Of a stretch of 64,000 nt of DNA, positions 16,877 through 25,984 are shown piece by piece. The DNA is from Parabacteroides massiliensis (GTDB lineage: Bacteria; Bacteroidota; Bacteroidia; Bacteroidales; Tannerellaceae): assembly GCF_900155425.1 (NCBI RefSeq), contig NZ_LT700189.1:923787-987786 (forward strand). The letters run 5' to 3'. How positions within the stretch are numbered: the stretch's first letter is position 1; each line of letters starts with the position of its first letter. Under the pieces are notes generated by a model. The model saw only the letters and a program-made list of their open reading frames with translations, made no database searches and was not told where the DNA came from. Position numbers and translations under genes: made by a program.

Positions 16877-18517
16877 TTATTTCACTTTTAATTTATCTCC
16901 TGCGCTCTTTACTATACTGCGGTAATAGTCCTCATCGTAGCCGGGAAAATCAGGATATTCGGATAATCCGTAACCGTTCTGTTTGAATTGTCCGTTTTCC
17001 TCTTTCTTCACATTACCGTCTATATATTTGACCAATAGATACTCTCCCAATTCCTTCCAACGGGCCGTAGCCTGATCGGCAGTCGTCGTACTGAACCAGG
17101 TCAGAAATTTGACTGCTTCCGCCGGATTCTTGGCATACAATTCCATGGCAGCCTTGTCGATAGCCGGAACAGTCCGTTGATAACCATTCTCCAATTCCTG
17201 CTGAACAGGACGGATATCCTGAATCATATAGCTATATTTGCCATACGCCATATTAGCCACCCAGTTGTGAATCCAAAAAGCAGATGTCCAGGAAAAATTC
17301 ATCATATCGCCATTTCCGACACGATAACATTCGGGCGAAGCCGTCACCGAACAATAGATCGGCGTGAAGACAGCCATATCCGCATCATCCACCCCGAACC
17401 AAAGGATTCCGCCGATCGCATCCGGCAACCAGTCACGCATCTGCGGAACAATCACAAAACCGGTCTGTTGCGTGGCGATCGCACGTTCGTTCGTATATTC
17501 CTGGCCGTCCACTTTGAAAGTCATCGGACGCCAACGATACGGAACCTTATACGGACCGGCACCGGCATCTTTTGTCATATCCAGATCCGTTCCTTCGAAA
17601 TGGTCGCGCATACCGTTCTGCACATCCTGAACGGACAACAAACGGTCTGGCTTGATATACAAAGGCATCGGTTTCTTCGTCACATCACCCTTGATCAAGT
17701 CCGTATATCGGTCCATCGACTTATCATATTTGCGGAAAAAAGACCACACCCGAGCTTCACAACCACGCAGAGAACCGAAATCATACGGACAATAGGCTTT
17801 CTGAAAACTGAAATCCTTATCCTTGCCGCTGAAATATCCCTTTTCACGGGCAAAAGAGACAACATCCGGCGAATAGATGCAGTTTTCCTTATCGTCAAAC
17901 GGGATCTGCTGAATACGGGATTGGTTGGCATGAGCCGAGATGCAATCGTCCGGAATGCGGATAGCGACCCAGACAGCACCTTTGTTTCCCGGACCTTTAC
18001 CGATCATTTCCATCACCCAGGCTTCGTTCTTATCGGCAATAGAGAATGTCTCTCCACTGCTATAGTAGCCATAATCCTTAACCAGACCGGTCATAACCCG
18101 GATAGCCTCCCGTGCCGTCTTGGAACGTTGCAAAGCGACATAAATCAGACTGCCGTAATCCATGATTCCGGTTGTGTCGACCAGTTCGGGACGGCCACCG
18201 AAAGTACTTTCCGTAATCGCGACCTGATGTTCATTCATATTACCGACAACCGAATAGGTCTGTTCAACCTGCGGAATCTGCCCCAACGGTTTATGGGTAT
18301 CCCACTCGATGATATCCAGCATCGCCCCTTTCGGCCAGGTCGCTGCCGGCCAACGATACAGTTCGCCATACAACGTATGCGAATCTGCCGCATAACTGAT
18401 CATTACAGAGCCGTCAACCGAGGCTTTCTTTCCCACCAGCAGCCCTGTACAAGCAAGAGCTTCCGCTGCGGGAAGCATAACGGCACAGGCAGCCATTAAA
18501 ATCCATGTTTTTCTCAT
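16877..18517 (-). CDS. C69-family dipeptidase (secreted)
   Basis: The 546-residue protein has a signal peptide (MRKTWILMAACAVML...ALA) directly followed by Cys23. In peptidase family C69, an Ntn-hydrolase family, the N-terminal Cys freed by processing is the nucleophile. The following LVGKKASVDGSVM region is typical of PepD/secernin relatives. The length agrees with Bacteroides C69 members. It likely trims dipeptides in the periplasm. The start at 18517 is chosen for the signal peptide; an upstream in-frame ATG is rejected. It begins 11 nt after the NhaD-like gene stops, so the two form an operon. Confidence 0.88.
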   Translation of the reverse strand: MRKTWILMAACAVMLPAAEALACTGLLVGKKASVDGSVMISYAADSHTLYGELYRWPAATWPKGAMLDIIEWDTHKPLGQIPQVEQTYSVVGNMNEHQVAITESTFGGRPELVDTTGIMDYGSLIYVALQRSKTAREAIRVMTGLVKDYGYYSSGETFSIADKNEAWVMEMIGKGPGNKGAVWVAIRIPDDCISAHANQSRIQQIPFDDKENCIYSPDVVSFAREKGYFSGKDKDFSFQKAYCPYDFGSLRGCEARVWSFFRKYDKSMDRYTDLIKGDVTKKPMPLYIKPDRLLSVQDVQNGMRDHFEGTDLDMTKDAGAGPYKVPYRWRPMTFKVDGQEYTNERAIATQQTGFVIVPQMRDWLPDAIGGILWFGVDDADMAVFTPIYCSVTASPECYRVGNGDMMNFSWTSAFWIHNWVANMAYGKYSYMIQDIRPVQQELENGYQRTVPAIDKAAMELYAKNPAEAVKFLTWFSTTTADQATARWKELGEYLLVKYIDGNVKKEENGQFKQNGYGLSEYPDFPGYDEDYYRSIVKSAGDKLKVK

Positions 18518-18528
18518 ATAAATAAAGT

Positions 18529-19938
18529 TTATGCAAATAATAACATATATACGCCGGCACCGCTGCAATAGCCGACCAGTGCCAGAATTGAAAATCGTTT
18601 GGTATAATACATGAAATCGATCTTTTCCAGTCCCATTACCGTCACACCGGTTGCAGAACCGATAATCAGGATGCTACCGCCGGTCACGGCACAGTAGGCA
18701 AGGAATGTCCAAAAACCTCCGTCCGACACGAAGAACTGTGCATAAGGAGCCAGATTGGCCGCATCCGGTACGATCGGATACATCCCCATTGTTGCCGCCA
18801 CCAAAGCCACATTGTCCACACAGGAAGAGAAAACGCCGATCACGAAACTGATCAGATAAGGTTCGTGCACATGCTTATCCAGGAAAGCGGACATCAACCC
18901 CAACTGACCGGATGTTTCCAAAGCCCCGACCGCCATCAGAACACCCAGGAAGAAAAAGATCGTCGCCAAGTCGATGTTCGGAAGCAACTGGGAGATACGC
19001 AACTTGTTGGATTCGTGCACATGCAGCCTACTGTACATAATATCCGTATAGAACCACAGAATCACCAACCCCAGCAAGACGCCCAGGAAAGGCGGGAGGT
19101 TTGTCAACATCTGAAAGACCGGAACCAAAGCCAATGAAAGGACACCGATCACAAAGATCACCCGGCGTGCATGATTCGGGATCTCCGGTATATATTCGTC
19201 CGTCATTTCCTCTTCGCTCATCACACGTAAAGTCGCATTTTTCTTAAACAGCCAGAAATTAGCAATCGTCAGAGGTACAAGCAAGTTGACCAATGCCGGA
19301 AGGAACACATGCGAAATCTGGTGCATCGCCGTGACATTCTTACCCACCCACAGCAAAATGGTTGTCACATCACCGATCGGCGACCACGAGCCACCTGCGT
19401 TTGCTGCGATAATCACCATACAGGCATACTTCAAACGATCCGTCCGGTCCGGAACCAATTTCCGCAACACAGCCATAATCACGATAGCAGCAGCCAGATT
19501 ATCCAATAAAGCAGAGAAGAAAAAAGTAGCAAAACTTATATACCACAATAACTTTCTTTTATTGGAAGTGCGGATATATCCGGTCACAGCCCTGAAACCG
19601 CCATGCTTATCCACGATATCGACAATCAGCATGGAACACATGACAAAGAAAAGCGTTTCAGCGACATTACCTAAATGATAAACAATCGAACGGTTTGTGA
19701 TAAAAGTAACAAACTGATCTTTCAGAGAAGCATTTGCCATTTCCGGATTTTGGGTCAAAAACTCCTGGAACAAAAGACTGGAGCGTTCGACAAAAATACT
19801 ATAGGCGTCAAACATCAATATCATCCACAATGATATCGCCACAAGCAAAGCTGTCGCAGCTTTATTTATCTTTATCTTATCTTCCAATGCAATTGCAAGA
19901 ATCCCTAAAATAAAGATGACAGGCATTAATATAAACAT
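18529..19938 (-). CDS. nhaD: NhaD-type Na+/H+ antiporter
   Basis: The 469-residue inner-membrane protein has about 12 transmembrane segments. Family signatures include LEDKIKINKAATALL near the N-terminus, FFFSALLDNLAAAIVIM, and ANAGGSWSPIGDVTT, matching the ion transporter superfamily NhaD group. It exchanges Na+ or Li+ for H+ and helps pH and salt balance. The start at 19938 (MFILMPV) fits other NhaD proteins better than the ATG 33 nt upstream. It is the first gene of a two-gene unit with the C69 peptidase; the functional link is unclear. Confidence 0.88.
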   Translation of the reverse strand: MFILMPVIFILGILAIALEDKIKINKAATALLVAISLWMILMFDAYSIFVERSSLLFQEFLTQNPEMANASLKDQFVTFITNRSIVYHLGNVAETLFFVMCSMLIVDIVDKHGGFRAVTGYIRTSNKRKLLWYISFATFFFSALLDNLAAAIVIMAVLRKLVPDRTDRLKYACMVIIAANAGGSWSPIGDVTTILLWVGKNVTAMHQISHVFLPALVNLLVPLTIANFWLFKKNATLRVMSEEEMTDEYIPEIPNHARRVIFVIGVLSLALVPVFQMLTNLPPFLGVLLGLVILWFYTDIMYSRLHVHESNKLRISQLLPNIDLATIFFFLGVLMAVGALETSGQLGLMSAFLDKHVHEPYLISFVIGVFSSCVDNVALVAATMGMYPIVPDAANLAPYAQFFVSDGGFWTFLAYCAVTGGSILIIGSATGVTVMGLEKIDFMYYTKRFSILALVGYCSGAGVYMLLFA

Positions 19939-20060
19939 AATATTATGTATTAATTTGTTATTTATTCGCAAAAGCAGAAATTATTGCTCCAACTTTTGCT
20001 TGTTTAGAAAAATCATTGTACATTTGGGCTTTCATAGTTAAGGTTTTGGTTAAATAATAG

Positions 20061-20092
20061 AAAGGAGTGACTTGTGAAGGCCGCTCCTTTCG
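20061..20092 (-). terminator. Terminator after nfo
   Basis: GAAAGGAG (20061-20068) pairs with CTCCTTTC (20085-20092). It lies 4 nt beyond the nfo stop. The T run is weak. Confidence 0.55.
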
Positions 20093-20095
20093 CTT

Positions 20096-20932
20096 TTATA
20101 TAGAATACAGATATTCAATTTCTTCAGCCCAAACAGACTCATCCGGCGTTTCCAGAATCAGAGGAATATCATCAAATCGGGGATCATCCATCAGCATCTT
20201 AAATGTAGTCAGCCCCATCACTCCTTTCCCAATACTGTCATGGCGGTCCACACGGGTAGCCAGCTCTTTCTTGGAATCGTTTATATGCATGCCACGCAGA
20301 TAAGAGAAACCGATTACTTCGTCAAAGTGGCGGAATGTTTCCGTAAAACCATCGACAGTCTTGATGTCATAGCCGGCAGCCAACGTATGGGCCGTATCTA
20401 TACAAACTCCGACACGTGATTTATCTTCCACCTTATTTATAATGTAAGCAAGTTGCTCGAAGGTATATCCCAAGTTGGTTCCCTGTCCGGCCGTATTTTC
20501 CAGTACGGCACAAACCCCCGAAGTCCGGTCCAGCGCCCAATTGATCGAATCGGCTATACGCGTCAGACAGTCCTCCACATCCATCTGGTTCAGATGGCTT
20601 CCGGGATGGAAATTCAAACGATCCAATCCCAATTGTTCACAACGTTGCATCTCATCCAGGAAAGCATCCCGTGATTTCTGCAAACCCTCCGCTTCCGGGT
20701 GTCCCAGATTGATCAGGTAGCTGTCGTGCGGAAGAATATGTTCTGCCGCATACCCGAATTCTTCACAACGTTCTTTGAAGAGGGAAATGCTCTTTTTTGT
20801 CAGCGGAGAAGATTTCCATTGACGCTGATTACGGGTAAACAGGGCAAAAGCCTTCGCCCCTATCGCATGCGCATTCACCGGAGCATTTTCAACTCCACCG
20901 GATGCCGACACATGTGCTCCAATATACTTCAT
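20096..20932 (-). CDS. nfo: Endonuclease IV
   Basis: The 278-residue enzyme cuts abasic sites in DNA base-excision repair. The TIM-barrel AP endonuclease 2 signatures are all present: [10 protein letters not shown] at the N-terminus, [15 protein letters not shown], the Glu zinc ligand in LENTAGQG, and [13 protein letters not shown]. Length is typical. It is a single gene with a possible -7 box at 20997-21004 and a stem-loop after it. Confidence 0.96.
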   Translation of the reverse strand: MKYIGAHVSASGGVENAPVNAHAIGAKAFALFTRNQRQWKSSPLTKKSISLFKERCEEFGYAAEHILPHDSYLINLGHPEAEGLQKSRDAFLDEMQRCEQLGLDRLNFHPGSHLNQMDVEDCLTRIADSINWALDRTSGVCAVLENTAGQGTNLGYTFEQLAYIINKVEDKSRVGVCIDTAHTLAAGYDIKTVDGFTETFRHFDEVIGFSYLRGMHINDSKKELATRVDRHDSIGKGVMGLTTFKMLMDDPRFDDIPLILETPDESVWAEEIEYLYSI

Positions 20933-20996
20933 TTGTCATTTATGTTTTATTGTTCATTCACCTCCGATAATTATTTGCCTCAGCTTTATCGGTCTA

Positions 20997-21004
20997 CAAA
21001 AGTA
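20997..21004 (-). promoter_or_regulatory. -7 box (TACTTTTG), probably of nfo
   Basis: A reverse-strand match lies 65 nt upstream of the nfo start. Confidence 0.4.
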
Positions 21005-21029
21005 ACAAAAAACACGGACATATTCGTTT

Positions 21030-21356
21030 TTATCCTTTTATCATCGTCAGCAGCATCTTGAACCGTTCTACGGCAAACACTGCATGAGGCGCATTGACAG
21101 GAAAGACTATGCTTTCTCCTGTTCCAACGGTAAATTTATTTCCGTTCACCGTAATTTCAGCCGTTCCTTCCAAAATCTGGACCAACGCATCAAACGGGGC
21201 TGTATGTTCACTCAATCCCTCTCCTTTATCGAAAGAGAACAAAGTGATATTTCCGGCTGTGCTTTTAATCAGTTGTTTACTAATGACTCCTCCCTCCGAA
21301 TATTCGATCAGGGACTTCAAATCCAATACGATTCCTTTTTCAAAAGACTTTTCCAT
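21030..21356 (-). CDS. Small cupin-domain protein
   Basis: The 108-residue protein is one cupin barrel. Cupin motif 1 is reduced (GEGLSEHTAPFDALVQILEG) and motif 2 is GESIVFPVNAPHAV. The metal-binding His set appears partial: His in SEHT and in PHAV. Such small cupins occur widely in Bacteroidetes and Firmicutes; role and ligand are unknown. The start at MEKSFEKG is chosen because the 18 upstream residues are atypical. It sits between phoH and nfo without an obvious operon link. Confidence 0.8.
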   Translation of the reverse strand: MEKSFEKGIVLDLKSLIEYSEGGVISKQLIKSTAGNITLFSFDKGEGLSEHTAPFDALVQILEGTAEITVNGNKFTVGTGESIVFPVNAPHAVFAVERFKMLLTMIKG

Positions 21357-21407
21357 GATTTTAAAACATTTATGTATACATATAATTGTTGTGGAGGGAG
21401 ATTTGTT

Positions 21408-21445
21408 CAAAAAAAATGGCGGTGTGTCAAAAAAACACCGCCATT
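21408..21445 (-). terminator. Terminator after the PhoH gene
   Basis: The 11-bp stem AATGGCGGTGT/ACACCGCCATT is followed by an 8-nt T run on the reverse strand, 9 nt past the stop. Confidence 0.85.
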
Positions 21446-21453
21446 GTCATTTA

Positions 21454-22785
21454 TCAGAGTAGATCGGAGGCTAATTCGGACAATTGGCTACGTTCGCCTT
21501 TGATCAGGTTGATGTGGGCAAACAACTCTTGCCCTCTCATTTTATCCACCATATAGGCGAGGCCATTGCTCTGTGCATCCAGATAAGGAGAGTCGATCTG
21601 CTGGATATCTCCGGTAAACACCATTTTCGTTCCTTCGCCCGCACGGGTAATAATCGTTTTAATCTCGTGCGGAGTCAGATTCTGCGCCTCATCGATGATA
21701 CAGAACGTTTCCGAAAGGCTTCGCCCGCGGATGAAGGCCAACGCCTCGATCACAAGTTGCCCGTTCTTTTGCAAATCATCTATCTTACGGGCATCCGAGC
21801 CACCGGGCGTAAACTGCCCCTTTATCACGTTCAGGTTATCGAACAAAGGTTGCATATAAGGAGCCACCTTCTGCTTCTCATCGCCGGGCAGGAATCCCAA
21901 GTCCTTATTTGCCAAAGCGACGATAGGACGTGCCAGCAGAATCTGCTTGTAAACATTCGCCTGTTTCAAAGCCGAAGCCAAAGCCAGCAAGGTTTTACCG
22001 GTTCCGGCCTTTCCTGTCAGCCCGATCAGTTTCACATCCGGATCGTTCAGCACTTCGAAAGCAAAACTCTGTTCCGCATTGCGGGGCTGAATGCCATAAT
22101 TACTGCCTTTTTCCACTTTCTTGAACTTATTGGTAAAGGGGTTATAACGGGCCAGAACAGAATTGCGCACACTCTTTAAGATGAAACATTCGTTAGGTTC
22201 CAGTTTCGACTTTATGTCGAACAGGTCGGCATCGATGCCGTCAGGCGAAGCATACATCTTGTCAATCAAATCCGGATCTATGTTTTCGTAAGTATCTTGT
22301 GCACGTTCAAAGATATCGACATTCGTAACCTTGTCGGTTATATAATCTTCCGCTTCGATCCCCAATGAGCGCGCTTTCATACGCAGGTTCACGTCTTTCG
22401 TCACCAGAATGGTTTTCACATTCCGGTTTTTTTCCGCCTCGGCAACTGACCACGTACATGACAAAATACGATGGTCTGCGGTCTTTTCAGGGAATGACTG
22501 GTAAATCTTTTCCTGATATTTGTCACCGGTCACCACATACAAAGTGCCTTTGCCCGGTCCGAGCGAGGCTCCTTTTAGAAAGAGATCGTTGCTGGTCAAC
22601 GTATCCAACTCGCGTACAAACTCGCGGGCGTTGTAGTTAATCTGGTCGCTCCCTTTCTTAAACTTATCCAACTCTTCCAACACGACGATCGGGAGATAAA
22701 TATCATTCTCTTGAAAGTTCTCAATACATTTGTAATCGTGCAGTATGACATTCGTGTCAAGCACAAAATTCTTCTTTGTTCCCAT
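21454..22785 (-). CDS. PhoH-family ATPase with N-terminal PIN domain (PhoH2)
   Basis: The 443-residue protein joins a PIN ribonuclease domain (residues 5-150; acidic residues Asp10, Glu37/38, Asp104, Asp131) to a PhoH P-loop ATPase (about 235-443; Walker A GKAGTGKT at 258-265, Walker B FCIIDEAQN). PhoH2 proteins of mycobacteria and others are known as ATP-dependent RNA helicase/ribonucleases. Here the likely role is cytosolic RNA processing or decay. In some genomes PhoH2 is paired with an antitoxin-like gene; none is adjacent here. It is monocistronic with a strong terminator. Confidence 0.92.
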   Translation of the reverse strand: MGTKKNFVLDTNVILHDYKCIENFQENDIYLPIVVLEELDKFKKGSDQINYNAREFVRELDTLTSNDLFLKGASLGPGKGTLYVVTGDKYQEKIYQSFPEKTADHRILSCTWSVAEAEKNRNVKTILVTKDVNLRMKARSLGIEAEDYITDKVTNVDIFERAQDTYENIDPDLIDKMYASPDGIDADLFDIKSKLEPNECFILKSVRNSVLARYNPFTNKFKKVEKGSNYGIQPRNAEQSFAFEVLNDPDVKLIGLTGKAGTGKTLLALASALKQANVYKQILLARPIVALANKDLGFLPGDEKQKVAPYMQPLFDNLNVIKGQFTPGGSDARKIDDLQKNGQLVIEALAFIRGRSLSETFCIIDEAQNLTPHEIKTIITRAGEGTKMVFTGDIQQIDSPYLDAQSNGLAYMVDKMRGQELFAHINLIKGERSQLSELASDLL

Positions 22786-22924
22786 GATCTTTCGATTTAA
22801 TGATTATGCCTCTAAGATAGAAATATTTCCGGGACATTATCCTTTGACATCCAAGAATATGTCAAATAGACCAATTAATTCCACTTTTTTACAAAAACCG
22901 GAGATTGCGTCTTCCTTTATTTTC

Positions 22925-22932
22925 TATTTTTG
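22925..22932 (+). promoter_or_regulatory. -7 box (TATTTTTG) of the GH20 gene
   Basis: The box lies 27 nt before ATG 22959, with TTG at 22905-22907 as a possible -33 element. Confidence 0.6.
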
Positions 22933-22958
22933 CGATATAAAATGTCAAATTTAAATCC

Positions 22959-24557
22959 ATGAAAAAGTACAAATTCATCACATGCATGTTGCTGCTTGCC
23001 GGATGCCTGTCGGCACAGAACAACATGTCGGCCCTGCTTCCCATGCCGAACCAGGTCAAACAAACCGACAGTAAGAAAGATTTCGTCATAAGCGACAAGA
23101 CAGTCATACAAACGAATCTGCCGGAAGACGCCTTTTGTATTGCAGAGTTAAAAAAAATCGTGCGTGAAAGAACAGGAAAAACGCCTGTCCTATCCTCTTC
23201 TTCCGGATCCAGCAATTCCGTCATTCGCCTCATGCTGGACCCTTCGGTCGAAGGAGACGAACATTACCTGCTATCCGTATCCGAAAGGACCGTCAGCATA
23301 AAAGGGGCGACACAGGGCGCCATCCTGTACGGGCTTATGACCTTGGACCAGATTCTGCTGGGAGATGCATGCCGGACTTTGTCGGGAAAGATCGCTCCGG
23401 TCGAAATCGACGATCAACCCCGCTTCGGCTACCGTTCATTGATGTTGGATCCGGCACGCCATTTCCTGCCGGCCGAAGATGTGAAGTTTTATATCGACCA
23501 GATGGTACGATATAAATATAATGTATTGCAGCTACACCTGACAGACGACCAGGGCTGGCGCATCGAAATAAAAAAACACCCCCGGCTGACCGAAAAAGGT
23601 GAATTTTATACGCAGGAAGAATTAAAGGACCTGGTGCATTATGCAGCCGAACGGAATGTCCGGATCATTCCGGAGCTGGATATCCCCGGACATACGGTAG
23701 CCGTACTCGCCGCTTATCCCGAATTGGGTTGCAGCCACACCGACACCATTCCCAAAATTGTCGGCGAAACCGTCAACCTCATGCTTTGTGCCAATAACGA
23801 CAAAGTCTATTCCTTATATAAGGATATCCTGACAGAAGTAGCCTCCGTCTTCCCCGCCCCCTATATCCATTTAGGAGGAGATGAAGCGATCATCGACGCG
23901 AACTGGGGTAAATGCGAACACTGTCGGTCACTTATGAAACAGTTGGGCTATACGAAACCGACCGAATTGATGAACTATTTCTTCGGCAAAATTCTGCCTG
24001 TCGTACGCGAAAACGGAAAAAAACCGATGCTATGGTGTGAGCTGGACAATATCCGCATGCCGGCACACGAATACCTGTTCGACTATCCGAAAGACGCAGT
24101 CCTGATAACCTGGCGTTACGGCCTGACACCGTTATGCACGGAACTGACCGCCCGCCACGGAAACACGCTGATTATGGCACCGGGAGAATACACATATCTC
24201 GATTATCCGCAATATAAGAACGATTTTCCGGAGTTCAACAACTGGGGGATGCCGGTCACCACGCTGGAAACCACCTACCAGTTCGATCCGGGCTACGGTC
24301 TGCCGGCCGACCGGCAAGCTCATATCGCAGGTGTCAACGGGACATTGTGGGCAGAAGCAATGCCGGACATCAACCGTGTCACCTACATGACGTATCCTCG
24401 CGGCCTGGCACTTGCCGAAGCCGGATGGACGCAGATGGAACATCGCGATTGGGAATCTTTCAAGAAGCGTATGTACCCGAACCTGTCGGAACTGATGAAA
24501 CGCGGCGTTTCCGTACGAGTACCGTTCGAGATCGTCCGTCACCCGCAAAAGAAATAA
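22959..24557 (+). CDS. GH20 beta-N-acetylhexosaminidase lipoprotein
   Basis: The 532-residue protein has a lipoprotein signal (LLLAGC, Cys about 16), the GH20b alpha/beta domain (about 30-150) and a GH20 TIM barrel. The catalytic Asp-Glu pair in HLGGDE is at residues 308-309. The barrel motif LQLHLTDDQGWRIEI is intact. It removes terminal GlcNAc or GalNAc from glycans, and is probably anchored in the outer membrane for host mucin or chitin oligosaccharides. It ends shortly after the barrel, without the C-terminal F5/8-type or CHB_HEX modules of longer relatives. It may be followed by DUF4861 on a separate promoter. Confidence 0.93.
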   Translation: MKKYKFITCMLLLAGCLSAQNNMSALLPMPNQVKQTDSKKDFVISDKTVIQTNLPEDAFCIAELKKIVRERTGKTPVLSSSSGSSNSVIRLMLDPSVEGDEHYLLSVSERTVSIKGATQGAILYGLMTLDQILLGDACRTLSGKIAPVEIDDQPRFGYRSLMLDPARHFLPAEDVKFYIDQMVRYKYNVLQLHLTDDQGWRIEIKKHPRLTEKGEFYTQEELKDLVHYAAERNVRIIPELDIPGHTVAVLAAYPELGCSHTDTIPKIVGETVNLMLCANNDKVYSLYKDILTEVASVFPAPYIHLGGDEAIIDANWGKCEHCRSLMKQLGYTKPTELMNYFFGKILPVVRENGKKPMLWCELDNIRMPAHEYLFDYPKDAVLITWRYGLTPLCTELTARHGNTLIMAPGEYTYLDYPQYKNDFPEFNNWGMPVTTLETTYQFDPGYGLPADRQAHIAGVNGTLWAEAMPDINRVTYMTYPRGLALAEAGWTQMEHRDWESFKKRMYPNLSELMKRGVSVRVPFEIVRHPQKK

Positions 24558-24566
24558 AAAAGGAGT

Positions 24567-24574
24567 TACTTTTG
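24567..24574 (+). promoter_or_regulatory. -7 box (TACTTTTG) of the DUF4861 gene
   Basis: The match lies 10 nt after the GH20 stop and 89 nt before ATG 24663. Confidence 0.45.
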
Positions 24575-24662
24575 AAAACTTAATGAATATTCCCTACTTT
24601 TACAACCGGGTTTTGAAAACCGGCATCAACGAACACATTAAAATTAAACACATAACAAATTT

Positions 24663-25871
24663 ATGAAAAAGATTTTCAGCTTATTGTTAGCAGCCTCCGC
24701 GTTTGCGTGCACGCAGGAGAAAGAGGTTGAGATAACCATCAGCAACCCGTCTGCCACGGACCGCACGAACGAAATCACCGAAATCTCTTCGGACGCCGTT
24801 GTCAAACTGAAGGGCAAGACATTCATCATTTCAGACAACACCGGCTCGCAAGTTCCCTACCAGGTAACGTACGACAACAAGATCATTTTCCCGGTTTCCG
24901 TCAAAGCCGGCGAAAACGTAACCTACAAGCTCACGCCCGGAACCCCCGAAGAGTTTAAAACGATTGCCTGCGGCAAACAATATCCCGAACGTGTGGACGA
25001 TGTTGCCTGGGAAAACGACCGTATCGCCTTCCGCACCTACGGCCCGGCTTTGCAGGCCAGTGGCGAGAAAGCCTATGGTTGCGACATTTGGGTAAAATGC
25101 GTATCCGAACCGATCGTCGACATGCGTTACAAAACCGAACTGGACCCGGAAACAAGAGCTAAAATCGCTGAACTGCGCAAGACTGATCCGAAAGCAGCGC
25201 AAAAGTTGGCCGAATCTGTTTCCTACCATATCGATCATGGCAACGGCTTGGACTACTACAAGGTCGGCCCGACGTTAGGCGCCGGTACTTCCGCCCTGCT
25301 GGCAAACGACTCTATCGTTTATCCGTATTGCTACAAAGACTTCCAGATACTGGACAACGGCCCGTTGCGCTTCACAGTCAAGCTGGTTTACAATCCTCTG
25401 ACCGTGAAAGGGAACAATAATGTAATCGAAACCCGCGTGATCTCTCTCGACGCCGGTTCGCAGATGAATAAATACACAATCACCTACGATAACCTGGCCG
25501 AAGCGACTCCGGTTGTGACCGGTATCGTTTTGCATGAGCCGAGCGAAGACTATCAGGCCGATGCCGCAAAAGGTTACATCGCCTATGCCGACCCGGCAGA
25601 TCCCGTAAACGGACAAATCTATGTAGCAGCCGTATTCCCGGAAAAGGTCAACGAAGCCAAAGCCGTCACCTTTTCCGACAAAGAAAAGGCTGAACGCGGC
25701 GCAGACGGCCATGTTTTGGCTTACAGCACCTACAATCCCGGTAGCAGCTATACGTACTACAGTGGCGCCGGCTGGAGCAAATGGGGATTTGAAAACTCCG
25801 GCAAATGGTTCGAATATGTACAGAAGTTCGCTCAGAACCTGAAAGAACCGCTGACTGTAACGATAAAATAA
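24663..25871 (+). CDS. DUF4861 family lipoprotein
   Basis: The 402-residue protein begins with a short lipoprotein signal (LLLAASAFAC, Cys about 16). The body matches the DUF4861 family of Bacteroidetes, beta-rich proteins often encoded in polysaccharide-utilisation loci. Visible conserved segments are AFRTYGPALQ, SYHIDHGNGLDYYKVGPTLGAG and the C-terminal GSSYTYYSGAGWSKWGF. The His/Asp/Tyr-rich HIDHGNGLDYY stretch could be an active site, but no reaction is established to my knowledge. No SusC/SusD is nearby, and GH20 is the only glycan gene adjacent. Confidence 0.85.
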   Translation: MKKIFSLLLAASAFACTQEKEVEITISNPSATDRTNEITEISSDAVVKLKGKTFIISDNTGSQVPYQVTYDNKIIFPVSVKAGENVTYKLTPGTPEEFKTIACGKQYPERVDDVAWENDRIAFRTYGPALQASGEKAYGCDIWVKCVSEPIVDMRYKTELDPETRAKIAELRKTDPKAAQKLAESVSYHIDHGNGLDYYKVGPTLGAGTSALLANDSIVYPYCYKDFQILDNGPLRFTVKLVYNPLTVKGNNNVIETRVISLDAGSQMNKYTITYDNLAEATPVVTGIVLHEPSEDYQADAAKGYIAYADPADPVNGQIYVAAVFPEKVNEAKAVTFSDKEKAERGADGHVLAYSTYNPGSSYTYYSGAGWSKWGFENSGKWFEYVQKFAQNLKEPLTVTIK

Positions 25872-25887
25872 AATCCGGATCAAATAA

Positions 25888-25938
25888 AAAAAGAAAAAGG
25901 GGGCATCTGATTTTTGATGCTCCCTTTTTCTTTTTTTA
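25888..25938. terminator. Bidirectional terminator
   Basis: An A/G-rich arm ending in GGGGGCATC pairs with GATGCTCCC followed by a T-rich tract. It is shared by the convergent DUF4861 and M3 peptidase genes. Confidence 0.85.
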
Positions 25939-25984
25939 TCCGCCTATGTTTTCTTTGGCCATCTTCCGATATCCGGCCATGAAA